A stretch of DNA of 58,582 bases from Thermomicrobiaceae bacterium (GCA_014874455.1 JADBJL010000077.1:1-58582), one strand, 5' to 3'; positions 7,570 to 17,283 are shown, counted from the first letter of the stretch. Made by a program: numbers and translations. The notes: generated by a model not told the origin, from the sequence alone.

Positions 7570-9564
7570 CTAGAGGTGCTCGGCGAACCAGCGCACGATA
7601 TGCTGCAGCCGCTCGACCCGGTGCTTGGGCTTGCCCGACCGCGAGAGGCCGTGGCTCTCGTCCGGGAAGCGGACGAACTCCACCGTGCGGCCCAGCTTCT
7701 TGAGCCAGACGAAGAGCTGCTCGGCCTGCTCGATAGGGCAGCGGTAGTCCTGCTCGCTGTGCAGGATCAGGAGCGGCGTCTTCATCTGCGGCGCGTAGGT
7801 CAGCGGCGAGAGCCGCCGGTAGAGCTCCGCCTGCTCCCACGGCGTGCCGCCGATCTCGTACTCGCCGAAGTGGAAGCCGATGTCGCTGGTACCGTAGAAG
7901 CTGGCCAGGTTGGAGACGCAACGCTGGGTGACCGCTGCCTTGAACCGGTCGGTGTGGCCGATCACCCAGTTGGTCATGAAGCCGCCGTAGGAGCCGCCAG
8001 TGACGCCGAGCCGGTTGGAGTCGACGTAGCCGCGCTCGATCACCGCGTCGACCGCGCCCATCAGGTCGGGCATGTCGGCCTCCCCCCAGGCGCCGCGCGT
8101 GCAGGAGAGGAATTGCTGCCCGTAGCCCTGGCTCCCGCGCGGATTGGTATAGAGGACGACGTACCCTAGCGCGGCCAGGAGTTGGAACTCGTGGAAGTAG
8201 ACGTTACCGTACATCGCGTGCGGCCCGCCGTGGATTTCCAGCACCAGCGGGTAGCGCACGCCCTCGCGGAAGCCGATCGGCTTCATGATCCAGGCATGGA
8301 TCGGCCGCCGGTCTTCGCTCGCGCTCGGCAGCCAGACCTCCTCCGGCTCCGAGAGCTCGACGGTCGCGAAGAACTCCTCGTTCACTCGCGTCAGGCGGCG
8401 CTCGTCCGAGCCATCAGCCGAGCAGACGATCACGTCGCAGGGGTTCAGCGGCTCGGAGACGGTGCAGGCGATGCGCGAGCCGTCGGCGCTGAGGCTGAAG
8501 TCGAGCACCCGGCGCCGGCCACCGACGACGAGCTGCGGCTCGCCCCCGCCCGTCGGGATCCGGTAGAGATGGACATTGCCCTGATCGCTCACCTGGACAT
8601 AGATCCACCGTCCATCCGGCGACCAGACCAGGCCAGGGTTCGAACTCCTCGCGGTGTCGGTTAGCGCCGCGTCCTCGACCGAGCGGTCGAGCGCGGCGGT
8701 GAGGCTCGCTGGCTCCCCGCCGCCGGCGGCGACCGTCCAGAGCTGGTGGTTGCGAGACGAGCCAGCGAAGGGCTCGCGGTGCCCGGTGAAGGCCACGGCG
8801 GTGCCGTCGGGCGACCACACCGGCTTGAAGAAGTAGGCGGCGTCGCCGGTCGCCAGCGGGCGCGGCTCGCCGCCGCTCGCCCGCACCGCCCAGATCTCGC
8901 TCACCGTGTTGTACTCGCGGTCTGGCGTCCGGTTGGAGACGAAGGCAATCTCGTGGCCGCCCGGCGACCAGGCCGGCCAGCTCTCGTCGAAGTCGCCGGA
9001 GGTGACCTGCCAGGGGCGACCGCCGTCCACCGGGACGCACCAGATGTGCGAGCGCTTGTCGTCGAGGAAGCCGGGGGTGCCATCGGAGCGGTAACGGATG
9101 CGGGTGATGTGGACGACGTCGGTCTCGGGCTCCGGTGCCTTCTCCGGTGGCTCGGCGGTCTCCGCCTTCGTCACCACGGCGAGGGTCGTGCTGTCGGGCG
9201 ACCAGGCGAAGTAGGTGACTGGCTCGGGGAAGCGGGTGAGCTGCTCGGCCTCGCCGCCGACCAAGCTGATCAGCCACACCTGATCCTTGCCTGAGCGGTT
9301 GGAGAGAAACGCCAGCCGGTCGCCACGGGGCGACCAGCGCGGGAAGCTGTCGCGGGCGTCGGCGGTCGTGAAGCGAACCGGCTCGCCGCCGGCCACGTCG
9401 ACGAGCCAGATCGAGGAACGGTAGTCGTTGCGTTCCCGGTCGAGCACCGTGCGGACGTAGGCGACGCGCTGCCCATCCGGCGAGACCTGCGCGTCGCTCA
9501 CCAGCGCGATCTCGTAGATGTCTTCGGGCGTCAGCCGCCGCTTGCCAGTGCGCTCTTCGGCCAT
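7570..9564 (-). CDS. S9 family prolyl oligopeptidase / acylaminoacyl-peptidase
   Basis: 664 aa, the usual length for the S9C-type family. The N-terminal about 400 residues are a TolB-like beta-propeller with repeated SPDG/SPRG blades (PRWSPRGDRLAFLSN, YFAWSPDSTTLAVV, PVWSPDGTAVAFTG). The C-terminal alpha/beta hydrolase carries the catalytic triad: Ser525 in GGSYGGF, Asp606 in SEQDYRC and His638 in ESHGLS. A typical oxyanion motif HGGPHAMYG is present. No signal peptide, so it is likely a cytoplasmic peptidase clearing short or N-acylated peptides. It stands alone between tRNA-Pro and a secreted-protein gene on the same strand. Confidence 0.93.
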   Translation of the reverse strand: MAEERTGKRRLTPEDIYEIALVSDAQVSPDGQRVAYVRTVLDRERNDYRSSIWLVDVAGGEPVRFTTADARDSFPRWSPRGDRLAFLSNRSGKDQVWLISLVGGEAEQLTRFPEPVTYFAWSPDSTTLAVVTKAETAEPPEKAPEPETDVVHITRIRYRSDGTPGFLDDKRSHIWCVPVDGGRPWQVTSGDFDESWPAWSPGGHEIAFVSNRTPDREYNTVSEIWAVRASGGEPRPLATGDAAYFFKPVWSPDGTAVAFTGHREPFAGSSRNHQLWTVAAGGGEPASLTAALDRSVEDAALTDTARSSNPGLVWSPDGRWIYVQVSDQGNVHLYRIPTGGGEPQLVVGGRRRVLDFSLSADGSRIACTVSEPLNPCDVIVCSADGSDERRLTRVNEEFFATVELSEPEEVWLPSASEDRRPIHAWIMKPIGFREGVRYPLVLEIHGGPHAMYGNVYFHEFQLLAALGYVVLYTNPRGSQGYGQQFLSCTRGAWGEADMPDLMGAVDAVIERGYVDSNRLGVTGGSYGGFMTNWVIGHTDRFKAAVTQRCVSNLASFYGTSDIGFHFGEYEIGGTPWEQAELYRRLSPLTYAPQMKTPLLILHSEQDYRCPIEQAEQLFVWLKKLGRTVEFVRFPDESHGLSRSGKPKHRVERLQHIVRWFAEHL

Positions 9565-9720
9565 CGCCTTCCCTCCCTCACCCGCTCGCCGTCACCGACA
9601 TACTACCATGGAGGGCGTCCCGATCGGCCCGCGAGGGCGCACCGACACCGGGTGCTTCCGTCTCCGGCGCAGCGATGCCGTGAGCAATCCCCGGCTCGAA
9701 GCGACGGCGACTCGGTCGGG

Positions 9721-10938
9721 TCAGCGAATTGCCTCGTCCAGCCCGCGCTGGCGCAGGACGAGCGCGCGCAGCCGGCCCAGGAGTTCCTCGCGCTGGGCCT
9801 GGTAGCTCTCCTCGTCGATCTCCCCGGCCGCCCGCTGCTCGTCCAGCCGGTTGAGCGCCGCTGCAAGCTCCAACCGCTCGTCTCCCGGCTCCGGCTCACC
9901 GGCGGGCGAGCCCTCTTCCGGCTCCACGCCGGCCTCTCCCGGCACCGGCTCAGCCGAAGCACGCCGCTGCTTCACGATCTGATAGGTAAGCACGCTGGCG
10001 ACGATCAGGCCTATCCCGGCCACGACGGCAGCGAGGAGCGGGCCGAGCGGCAGGTCGAGCAGCCCGCCGCCAGCGCGCGGCAGCTTCGAGACCTGCACTG
10101 TCATCCGGTCTCCGACCACTGGCCCATCGATCGAGAAGACGCGGTACGAGACGCCGCTTACCTCGACCGTCCCGCTGTCGAGCAGCGAGCGCGAGCTGAG
10201 CTCGTACGTCCCCTCCCGCACCAGCACGCGGAGCGTGCCCGTGGGCATCGCGGTACCGATCGTCAGCGTGGCGCGCGTGCCGGAGTAGGGCACGCTGTAG
10301 CCCAGCACGACGTTGTGCGTCCCTGGCGGCAACGGCCCGGTCGTCACCAGGGTGCCGTCCGCCTCGAGCCGCGGCAGGCCGTAGTCGAAGCCGGGCTGCG
10401 GGCTGATTTCCAGCGCGCCTTCCGGCAGCGGCAGCCGCAGCACCACGCCGTCCGGCCCACCCAGGTAGGTGCGGTCGCTCTGGTTGTTGACGATCACGAT
10501 GTCCATGATGTCGATCGTCTTCAGCTCCGGCGCCGCGCCCGCGACGACCAGCGAGCGCGAGCCGATGTTGACGACGCCGGGGTCGGTGGTGGTCTCGTAG
10601 ACGGCCACCTCGGTCTCGGCGTTCGGGTTCTGGGTGAGCTGGATCATCGAGCTGGAGTACTCGACACCCTGGTAGGTGACGAACGCCAGGTACGCCTCGC
10701 CTTCGGCGATCGGGAGATCCGCGAACGTGAAGCGGCCGTCGGCCCCGACGGTCGTGGTGTACTCCTGGGCCAGCTCCATCCCGCGGAAGCGCCGCAGCGT
10801 CACGGTCAGGCCCTCCACGCTCCCGCCGCCTGCGGTGCCGTTGTGCACCACACCGCTGATCGTCCCGGTCTCGGCCGCGGCGACCGGCCAGGGCAGCAGG
10901 CTGAGAGCGAGCAGGAAGAGGACGAGTATCCGACGCAT
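9721..10938 (-). CDS. Secreted, membrane-anchored protein with carboxypeptidase-regulatory-like domain
   Basis: 405 aa. Signal peptide at residues 1-22 (RRILVLFLLALSLLPWPVAAA). The next about 100 residues (TISGVVHNGT...EGLTVTLRR...ADGRFTFADLP) are a transthyretin/carboxypeptidase-regulatory-like beta-sandwich. Further beta-rich extracytoplasmic sequence leads to one transmembrane helix (about 318-341, LGPLLAAVVAGIGLIVASVL) and an acidic cytoplasmic tail. The last about 50 residues (LNRLDEQRAAGEIDEESYQ) are a short helical hairpin like those in SHOCT-type tails. Type I membrane topology follows. The role is unknown; it may be a surface sensor or a cytochrome-biogenesis accessory protein. Confidence 0.7.
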   Translation of the reverse strand: MRRILVLFLLALSLLPWPVAAAETGTISGVVHNGTAGGGSVEGLTVTLRRFRGMELAQEYTTTVGADGRFTFADLPIAEGEAYLAFVTYQGVEYSSSMIQLTQNPNAETEVAVYETTTDPGVVNIGSRSLVVAGAAPELKTIDIMDIVIVNNQSDRTYLGGPDGVVLRLPLPEGALEISPQPGFDYGLPRLEADGTLVTTGPLPPGTHNVVLGYSVPYSGTRATLTIGTAMPTGTLRVLVREGTYELSSRSLLDSGTVEVSGVSYRVFSIDGPVVGDRMTVQVSKLPRAGGGLLDLPLGPLLAAVVAGIGLIVASVLTYQIVKQRRASAEPVPGEAGVEPEEGSPAGEPEPGDERLELAAALNRLDEQRAAGEIDEESYQAQREELLGRLRALVLRQRGLDEAIR

Positions 10939-11103
10939 CGACGAGCCGTGTCTCCCTCACGCGACACCGCGGCGCTTCCGGCCGCGCCGACCCCCAGTAG
11001 TGTAGCAGGGTCGCGCGGGATCGATCCCCGTGCCAGCGCCGCGAGCGTGTTCCGCCTCGACGGCTCGCCTCGAGGGTCAGAACCGGCTGCGTTAGGAGCG
11101 TCT

Positions 11104-11796
11104 CTACCCGCCGCCTCGCGTCGAGCGCTCCGCCAGCCACTGGTCGAGTGGCGGCACCCGGGGGTCGACCTGCCGGAGGTCGTAGTAGGGGATCGCCGGC
11201 CGGTAGATCTCGAAGATCCGCCGTAGTTCACCGACCGGCTCCTCGTGCAGGTCGACGCGCAGGTCGACCCGGGCAAAGTCCTTCCGGTCGTAGACGACCA
11301 GCGCCGCCGAGCGCTGCCCTTCGGGCTGCCCGCCGGCATCGCGCCCCGCCTCGATACTCCTGAGCAGCCGCTCCTCGAGGTCGAGCTCGGGATCGGCCAG
11401 GTAAGCCCGCTCCATCGCGTCGATCACCTGCTCGCCAGCGATCGCGTTACCCAGCACGACGTACCCGTCGCCGACGCGGTGGCCGCACCAGGGGCGGTTC
11501 ATGGCGCCGGTGCGCGCCGCGGCGAAGCCGTCGTCGTCGACGACCCCGAGCTGGCGATACTCGTGGTAGGGGTCGGCCCGCACCAGCTCCTCGACGACGG
11601 CAGGCGCCTTGTAGCCGATCTCGAGGAACCTGAGCGCGATGTGGCCGAGCCGCTGGTCGGCGACCGCCATGATAGCGACGGCTCCCAGCCGCGCGCGCAC
11701 GAACGGCACGCGCACCCCGACGGCGTAGGAGTGGGTCGCGGTGGCGATCCCGAGCATTCCGGTACGGGCACACCGGCCGATAACAGTGAACGTCAT
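11104..11796 (-). CDS. DUF1028 family protein (Ntn-hydrolase-like)
   Basis: 230 aa starting MTFTVIGRCARTGMLGIAT, then TATHSYAVGVRVPFVRA and VADQRLGH. The N-terminal TFTVIGRD/C...LGIA...S pattern and the later GNAIAGEQVIDAME and RSAALVVY segments are characteristic of DUF1028. The family is predicted to adopt an Ntn-hydrolase-like fold, but its substrate is not established. No signal peptide or membrane helix is seen. It is transcribed on the minus strand, with 337 nt of apparently non-coding sequence upstream and 165 nt before the next gene, so it may be monocistronic. Confidence 0.85.
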   Translation of the reverse strand: MTFTVIGRCARTGMLGIATATHSYAVGVRVPFVRARLGAVAIMAVADQRLGHIALRFLEIGYKAPAVVEELVRADPYHEYRQLGVVDDDGFAAARTGAMNRPWCGHRVGDGYVVLGNAIAGEQVIDAMERAYLADPELDLEERLLRSIEAGRDAGGQPEGQRSAALVVYDRKDFARVDLRVDLHEEPVGELRRIFEIYRPAIPYYDLRQVDPRVPPLDQWLAERSTRGGG

Positions 11797-12133
11797 GGAT
11801 GCCTCCTTCGGCTATGGGCTGTACTGGACGACATCGTAAGACAACGAGCCGATGCAGGCGAGACGGAAGCGCAGCCGCGAGATTTCTGTCGGGCTGTGGA
11901 GGCGGCGAGGGCACCTCGCCCGGTGGGAGCCCGTGGGCAGCTTTGCCGCCGGGGCGGGGTCAGGCCTGCTGACCGCGTCTCTCTTCTCGGGATTCTGGTG
12001 GTGGGCTGTCGGAGCCGAGCTGGAAAGCCCGAACTCGCTCGGCGCACGCTCGATGGTGGCGGCCGGGCGAGATCTCGGAGCCGAGATCGGTGCCGAGCGC
12101 AAACGGTGCCGGGTCGCCTGCTCGCGTCGCCCG
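11797..12133. other. Intergenic region with an 18-bp palindrome
   Basis: No convincing gene. It holds a perfect inverted repeat GATCTCGG-AG-CCGAGATC at 12071-12088, just beyond the end of glcF. There is no T-tract on either side, so it is not a standard intrinsic terminator; it could be a protein site or a Rho-related 3' hairpin. Confidence 0.4.
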
Positions 12134-13480
12134 TCAGTCCGCGGCGAGGGCCTCGGCCGGGCGGGTCGCTGGGGCAGCGGCGTAGGCGCGGTCGAGCACC
12201 TCGATCAGGTGCAGCACCGGGACGCGCTCCCCGCGGGCGCGCAGCCCGGCCTGGAGCTGCAGCATGCAGCCGGGGTTGGCCGAGACGATCGCCTCGGCGC
12301 CGGTCGCCAGCGCGTTGTCCAGCTTGCGCTCGAGGAGCGTGGAGGCCATCTCCGGGCGCAGCAGGTTGTAGATCCCCGCGCTGCCGCAGCAGAGGGCTGA
12401 CTCGGCCATCTCGACCAGCCTCAGCTCGGGGATCGCCTCCAGCAGCGCGCGCGGCTGCCGGGTGATGCGCTGGGCGTGCGCCAGGTGGCAGGGCTCCTGA
12501 TAGGTCACCGTCATCGGCAGCGGGCCGGGCTGGGCCGAGAGGCCGCGCTCGACCAGGAACTCGATGACGTCGCGGACTTTGGCCGAGAATGCCCGCGCCC
12601 GCTCGGCGTAGTCGTGGTCGTCGCGCAGCAGGTGCGGGTACTCCTTGAGCACCGCGCTGCAGCCAGCGGCGTTGACGATGACCGCATCGATGTAAGGGCT
12701 GTCGAGCGCGTCGATGTTACGCCGTGCCAGCCGGCGCCCGCTCTCGGGGTCGCCGCTGTGGACGTGGAGCGCGCCGCAGCAGCCCTGCCCGTCGATCAGC
12801 GCCACATCGAATCCGTTGCGCGTCAGCACGCGGATCGTCGCCTCGTGGACATGGGCGTAGGAGGTGCCCATCACGCAGCCGACAAAGAGCGCCACCCGGC
12901 CACGGCGCTCGCCGGTAGCCGGGTAGAAACTCCCGTCGGCGACCACGAACCGGTCGTTGATCTCCGGCATCAGCCGGTCAGCGTGCTCCATGCCGAGCAG
13001 GCGCAGCAACCCGCTCCGGCGGGCCAGGGCTCGGAGGCCGCTCCGCTGGTAGAGCCGGAGCAAGCGGTTCGCGGCCCGGAAGCGCCGCAGGTCGCCAAGC
13101 AGCACCTGAAAGCCCAGGAAGCGGAGGAAACGTTCCTTGACCGTCTGCGGGCGGTGCTGGACGAGCTGGGCCCGCGACGCCTCCAGGATCTCACCGTAGC
13201 GCACGCCTGAGGGGCAGACCGCTTCGCAGGCCCGGCAGTCGAGGCAGAGTGTCATCTCCTCTTCGAAGAGCGGGTCGAAGAGATCCAGCCGGCCCTCGGC
13301 GATGGACTTCATCAGCCAGATACGGCCGCGTGGCGAGGAGCGTTCTCGCCCGGTCACCCGGTAGGTGGGACAGACGGGCAGGCAGAAGCCGCAGTGGACG
13401 CAGGAGCGGATCACATCGAAGTCGGGGATCTCCTGTCCCCGGAACCCGTGAAGGACGGGACGCACCTCGGCAACAGCCAT
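12134..13480 (-). CDS. glcF: Glycolate oxidase iron-sulfur subunit
   Basis: 448 aa, the normal GlcF length. Two [4Fe-4S] motifs: C27, C30, C33, C37 (SCVHCGFCLPVCP) and C79, C82, C85, C89 (CLDCRACEAVCP). Two CCG domains follow, with GQGCCGALHVHSGD and, after YQEPCHLAHAQR, the SALCCGSAGIYN motif and SANPGCMLQ. The protein passes electrons from the GlcD/GlcE flavin subunits to the quinone pool. It is the third gene of a glcDEF operon, 33 nt beyond the end of glcE. Confidence 0.93.
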   Translation of the reverse strand: MAVAEVRPVLHGFRGQEIPDFDVIRSCVHCGFCLPVCPTYRVTGRERSSPRGRIWLMKSIAEGRLDLFDPLFEEEMTLCLDCRACEAVCPSGVRYGEILEASRAQLVQHRPQTVKERFLRFLGFQVLLGDLRRFRAANRLLRLYQRSGLRALARRSGLLRLLGMEHADRLMPEINDRFVVADGSFYPATGERRGRVALFVGCVMGTSYAHVHEATIRVLTRNGFDVALIDGQGCCGALHVHSGDPESGRRLARRNIDALDSPYIDAVIVNAAGCSAVLKEYPHLLRDDHDYAERARAFSAKVRDVIEFLVERGLSAQPGPLPMTVTYQEPCHLAHAQRITRQPRALLEAIPELRLVEMAESALCCGSAGIYNLLRPEMASTLLERKLDNALATGAEAIVSANPGCMLQLQAGLRARGERVPVLHLIEVLDRAYAAAPATRPAEALAAD

Positions 13481-13513
13481 GCTCTTCGCCTCTCGATCCA
13501 GAGCGAATGTGGC

Positions 13514-14815
13514 CTACAGCCAGCCCACGAACCGGCCCGGGTTTAAGATCCCGGTGGGATCGAACGTCTCCTTGAGCGCGCGCATCACGGCCAACCCGGC
13601 CGGCTCCCGGCCGAACACGTCCGTGTCGACTTTGACTGCCGGTGGAGCGCTCAGGAGCGTCGCGTGGAGTCCCAGCCTGGCCAGCCGTTCCCACGCCAAA
13701 CGGAGGTCGGCCTCGCGCTCGGAGGCGAGCGCCGTGTAGCAGAGCCCGGAGCCGATGTCCAGCCAGCGCGATCTCTCCACGGCCAGGCCGGTGCACGCCC
13801 GGTCGATCTCCTCGGCGAGCTGTGGGAGTTCGGACGGATTCTGGCCGATGCGGACGCGGATGGCCCGGTCGAGCGGTGCTGCCGCGATCGCTCCGCTGAT
13901 CTCCGCCCACAGCCGCTCGCTGGCGCCACCCTCCAGGACATCGAGTCGTTCGGCTGCGGGCCGCACCGCCTCGCCGATCCGATCAGCTTGGCGCTGGACT
14001 GCCACGGGTGGCCCCTCGCAGCGCAGGGCGGCGACCCAGCCCTGCAGGTTCAGCCCGACCACTCGCGCCGCCCGGCCATCCAGCAGGACGATCGCCGTCG
14101 GCACGAGTTGCGAGAAACGGATGCGCAGAGCGCCTTCGGCGGCGTCCGCCAGCCGGCGATAGGCGGCGACCACAGTGCGCTCCGACCGGGGCTTCGGGAT
14201 CACCTTGAAGTTGAGCTGCACGATCACGCCCAGCGATCCCAGCGCCGCGTAGTGCAACCGCATCATGTCGTAGCCGGAAACGTTCTTGACGACCATCCCC
14301 CCACCGCGCGAGAGCTGCCCGTTCGGCAGGACGACCGAGATCCCGATCAACAGGTCGCGCAGCGCGCCGTACCCGTAGCGGCGCGGGCCACTCAGCCCGG
14401 TCGCCACGAGGCCCCCGATGGTCGTCCGGTCGGGCGTCGGGCAGTCGACCGGCAGCATCTGGCCGTGCGCGCCGAGCTTCGCGCTCAGCTCGCCCAGCGT
14501 GCAGCCGGCCTGCACCGCGACCGTCAGGTCGTCCGGCTCGTACTGGACGATGGAATTGAGCTTCCGCAGGTCGAGCGCCAGGTCGAATGCCCGTGGCAGG
14601 TTCCCCAACCCCATCTGTGTGCCGCCGCCCCAGGGCACCGTGGCCAGGCCAGCCTGGCTGGCCACCGCCACGATCTCCTGAAGCGCTGCCACCGAGGGCG
14701 GGGCGACCGCGAGCTGTGGCCTCCGGCCGTCGAGTTCGTACCTGGCGGGCTCCCGCTGTTCGCCCAGCCTTGCGATGTGCTCGAGAGCCTGCTGAAAGAC
14801 GGCTTGCTCAGACAA
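13514..14815 (-). CDS. glcE: Glycolate oxidase FAD-binding subunit GlcE
   Basis: 433 aa. An FAD_binding_4-type N-terminal half carries VPWGGGTQMGLGN and a CPTPDRTTIGGLVATGLSGPR motif. The C-terminal half is less conserved and ends DPTGILNPGRFVGWL, as GlcD/GlcE proteins do. It forms the glycolate dehydrogenase complex with GlcD and GlcF. Its start overlaps the end of glcD by 8 nt, so translation is likely coupled. Confidence 0.9.
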   Translation of the reverse strand: MSEQAVFQQALEHIARLGEQREPARYELDGRRPQLAVAPPSVAALQEIVAVASQAGLATVPWGGGTQMGLGNLPRAFDLALDLRKLNSIVQYEPDDLTVAVQAGCTLGELSAKLGAHGQMLPVDCPTPDRTTIGGLVATGLSGPRRYGYGALRDLLIGISVVLPNGQLSRGGGMVVKNVSGYDMMRLHYAALGSLGVIVQLNFKVIPKPRSERTVVAAYRRLADAAEGALRIRFSQLVPTAIVLLDGRAARVVGLNLQGWVAALRCEGPPVAVQRQADRIGEAVRPAAERLDVLEGGASERLWAEISGAIAAAPLDRAIRVRIGQNPSELPQLAEEIDRACTGLAVERSRWLDIGSGLCYTALASEREADLRLAWERLARLGLHATLLSAPPAVKVDTDVFGREPAGLAVMRALKETFDPTGILNPGRFVGWL

Positions 14816-16268
14816 ACTCGATCCCCAACCGTTGCGCCAGCGCCTGCTGGCGGAGAGCGTTCACCTCACCACAGGAGAAGCCGGACGGGAAGACCTTGTC
14901 CGGGTTGAAGAGCTCACGCGGGTCGAAGCTGCGCTTGAGCCCGGCCATGGCGCACAGGTCGTCGGTCGTGAAGATCAGCGTCATGTAGTCGCGCTTCTCG
15001 AACCCGATACCGTGCTCACCGGAGAGCGTGCCACCCACGTCCACGCAGTATTGCAGGATGTCGGTCGTACAGCGCAGCACGCGCTCGATCTCACCCGGCA
15101 CCAGGCGATCGAAGAGGATCAGCGGGTGCAGGTTGCCGTCGCCCGCATGGAAGACGTTGGCGATACGCAGCCGGTACTCGCGGCTGAGCTCCTCGACCGT
15201 GCGCATGGTCGGCGGGAGCTTGGTGCGCGGCACGGTGGTATCTACCAGGTAGTAGTTGGGCGAGAGCCGTCCCATCGCACCGAATGCCGACTTCCGGCCG
15301 AGCCAGAGTAGCTCGCGCTCCCGCGGTGTGCGCGCCACGCGCACCTCAGTCGCGCCGCACTGGCGGCATAGTTCAGCCACCCGCTCGGCGCTCTCAGCCA
15401 CGATCTCCGCGAGGCCGTCGAGCTCGATGAGCAAGACTGCACCGGCATCTTCCGGATAGCCGGCGTGGAACGCCGCCTCGACCGCCTTGATGGTGAGCTG
15501 ATCCATCATCTCCAGCGCAGCCGGCAGAATCCCGGCCGCGATGATGGCCGACGTGGCCTGAGACGCCGACTCGAGATCGGGGAACGCGGCCAAGAGCACG
15601 TTGACCGCCTCCGGGAGCCGGGTCAAGCGCACCATCACCTTCGTCACGATCCCGAGCGTCCCCTCGGAGCCGACGAGCACCCCGGTGAGATCGACGCCTG
15701 GCGACTCCGGCGCCGGGCCGCCAGTCCAGATCCGCTCGCCGCTCGGCAACACCACCTCCAGGCCGAGGATGTGGTTGGAGGTGACGCCGTACTTGAGGCA
15801 GTGCGGCCCGCCGGAGTTGTTGGCGACGTTGCCGCCGATCGTGCAGGCTCGCTGCGAGGCCGGGTCAGGTGCGAAGAAGTACCCGCGCGGCTGGGTCAAC
15901 TGGCTCAGCTCCAGGTTGATCACGCCTGGCTCGACGATGGCGTACCCGTCCCGCTCGTTGATTTCGAGCACCCGGTTCATCCGGGTCATGACGAGGAGGA
16001 TACCGCCCCGAACGGCCAGCGCAGCCCCGGCAAGTCCGGTGCCGGCCCCGCGGGGGGTGACGGGGATGCCGAACTCGTTGGCCAGGTTGACGATCTCCTG
16101 CACCTGCTCGGCAGTACGCGGCAGGACAGTGATGTCCGGGCGGTGGTGGCCGGCGAAGACCTCGTCAGACGCGTCGTACTCGTACACCAGTAGCTCGTCC
16201 GGATCGTCGATGATGCCGTCGGGGCCGACGATCCGGAGCAGCCGTTCGCGGAGGGCCTGGCGATCCAT
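14808..16268 (-). CDS. glcD: Glycolate oxidase subunit GlcD (FAD-linked oxidase)
   Basis: 486 aa from ATG 16268, which has GGGGAG 6 nt upstream; a GTG at 16271 is an alternative. The PCMH FAD-binding domain shows PRGAGTGLAGAAL and the flavin-contacting RACTIGGNVANNSGGPHCLKYG. The C-terminal FAD-oxidase domain carries HAGDGNLHPLILFD and LSGEHGIGFEKRDYM. It oxidises glycolate (or D-lactate) to glyoxylate (or pyruvate) together with GlcE and GlcF. First gene of the operon glcD-glcE-glcF; about 320 nt upstream with a tandem repeat at 16444-16481 could hold the control region. Confidence 0.94.
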   Translation of the reverse strand: MDRQALRERLLRIVGPDGIIDDPDELLVYEYDASDEVFAGHHRPDITVLPRTAEQVQEIVNLANEFGIPVTPRGAGTGLAGAALAVRGGILLVMTRMNRVLEINERDGYAIVEPGVINLELSQLTQPRGYFFAPDPASQRACTIGGNVANNSGGPHCLKYGVTSNHILGLEVVLPSGERIWTGGPAPESPGVDLTGVLVGSEGTLGIVTKVMVRLTRLPEAVNVLLAAFPDLESASQATSAIIAAGILPAALEMMDQLTIKAVEAAFHAGYPEDAGAVLLIELDGLAEIVAESAERVAELCRQCGATEVRVARTPRERELLWLGRKSAFGAMGRLSPNYYLVDTTVPRTKLPPTMRTVEELSREYRLRIANVFHAGDGNLHPLILFDRLVPGEIERVLRCTTDILQYCVDVGGTLSGEHGIGFEKRDYMTLIFTTDDLCAMAGLKRSFDPRELFNPDKVFPSGFSCGEVNALRQQALAQRLGIEFV

Positions 16269-16443
16269 CACGTGCTCCCCTCGAAGCGGTGGCGCTCGCT
16301 CAAAGTATGCGCCAGCAGCCTGACAATGGCAATCGATGCCTGGACATGCCTATACCGGGGTTCGGCTGCCCATTCCGCCAGGAGGCCGGGCTTTGTTTGC
16401 CGGCTCGGAGAGTATCACGCCGTTCTCCCGATCGAAATGCCCC

Positions 16444-16481
16444 ATACTTGGGTGACTTCTGATATACTTGGGCGACTTCTG
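16444..16481. repeat. Tandem 18-bp direct repeat, 20-bp period
   Basis: ATACTTGGGTGACTTCTG at 16444-16461 and ATACTTGGGCGACTTCTG at 16464-16481 differ at one base and are 20 bp apart, close to two helical turns. They lie in the divergent region between glcD (start 16268) and the plus-strand membrane-protein gene (start 16591). The spacing suggests adjacent regulator sites. Confidence 0.5.
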
Positions 16482-16590
16482 GTCGGAGTGGGCAACCGAT
16501 TGGGGTGTCTATGCTGCGTTGCTGCTCGCCGGTTCGGAGGCCAGCTGCGCCAGTCAGCGTGCGCACAGAGCAGTGAGAGGAACGGGGGAC

Positions 16591-16980
16591 ATGGCTGTGA
16601 CGAGGGCGCGCAGGATCACGCAATGGCTCAAGACGATCGCTCTTGTCTTACTGCTCATCCCGGCCGCGAATATCGGCGTCATCAGTGTCGCCGAGATGGT
16701 CGAGGGCCGGATCAGCGGCCTCCTGGAGCTGCTGCTCGTCGTGCCGCTCGTAGTCCTCGCCGTCGTGGGATGGAGAAGGCCGCGCTTGGGAGGGCAGATC
16801 CTTTTGGCGGCCGGAATTGTGGTAGCGCTGGTCTACGCCGTCTGGATGTGGGGCAGAGCCGATAGCCTTCCGGTGTTTCTCCTCCTGTTGCTACTCGTTC
16901 CCATCCCGCCGATCGTTGCCGGCATTCTGTTCCTCATGGCCAGCCGGTATGAGCCTCGACCGGGTGAGACCTCGGCGTAG
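16591..16980 (+). CDS. Small four-helix membrane protein
   Basis: 129 aa from ATG 16591, preceded by GGAAC and GGGGG. Four hydrophobic segments: about 12-36 (WLKTIALVLLLIPAANIGVI), 43-63 (LLELLLVVPLVVLAVVGW), 70-90 (ILLAAGIVVALVYAVWMW) and 94-118 (LPVFLLLLLLVPIPPIVAG). Short charged ends suggest a simple integral membrane protein of the inner membrane. No catalytic or transport signature is visible. It is divergent from the glc operon and is the last gene before the accessory region. Confidence 0.65.
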   Translation: MAVTRARRITQWLKTIALVLLLIPAANIGVISVAEMVEGRISGLLELLLVVPLVVLAVVGWRRPRLGGQILLAAGIVVALVYAVWMWGRADSLPVFLLLLLLVPIPPIVAGILFLMASRYEPRPGETSA

Positions 16981-17283
16981 GGGCGATAGATCCAGCGCAG
17001 GGAGCGGGCACGAAAGCTGCGGAGTCTCACTGCTTTGCTCGAGCGCAATCGTGGGGACGCTGACCGAAGCCGAGGCGGCACTCGCTGCTTTGGCCGCGTC
17101 GGTGGCCCCGAGGCCGTTGGCCCCTAGCGCATCGCTGAGAAGCGAGGGCGCTCGACCGCGCTGCTGAGGCATCTGCAGAATGCCGCGTACGTATGCATTC
17201 CTCTCCTGGACACAAGATGCTCGCCTGGGGCATACTCCTGGCCAGGAGACGTACGCCTGAACGCCGGGGAAGGAGCTGCACCG
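16981..17283. other. Intergenic region, no gene seen
   Basis: About 300 nt with no convincing coding frame, tRNA or strong promoter on either strand. It may contain the left boundary of the accessory region, but I found no att-like direct repeat matching sequence near 45.9 kb. Confidence 0.4.

Noticed and set aside
12476-13210. Plus-strand frame of 244 codons over glcF
   Set aside because: The same region encodes two [4Fe-4S] motifs and CCG domains on the minus strand; the plus-strand residues look random.
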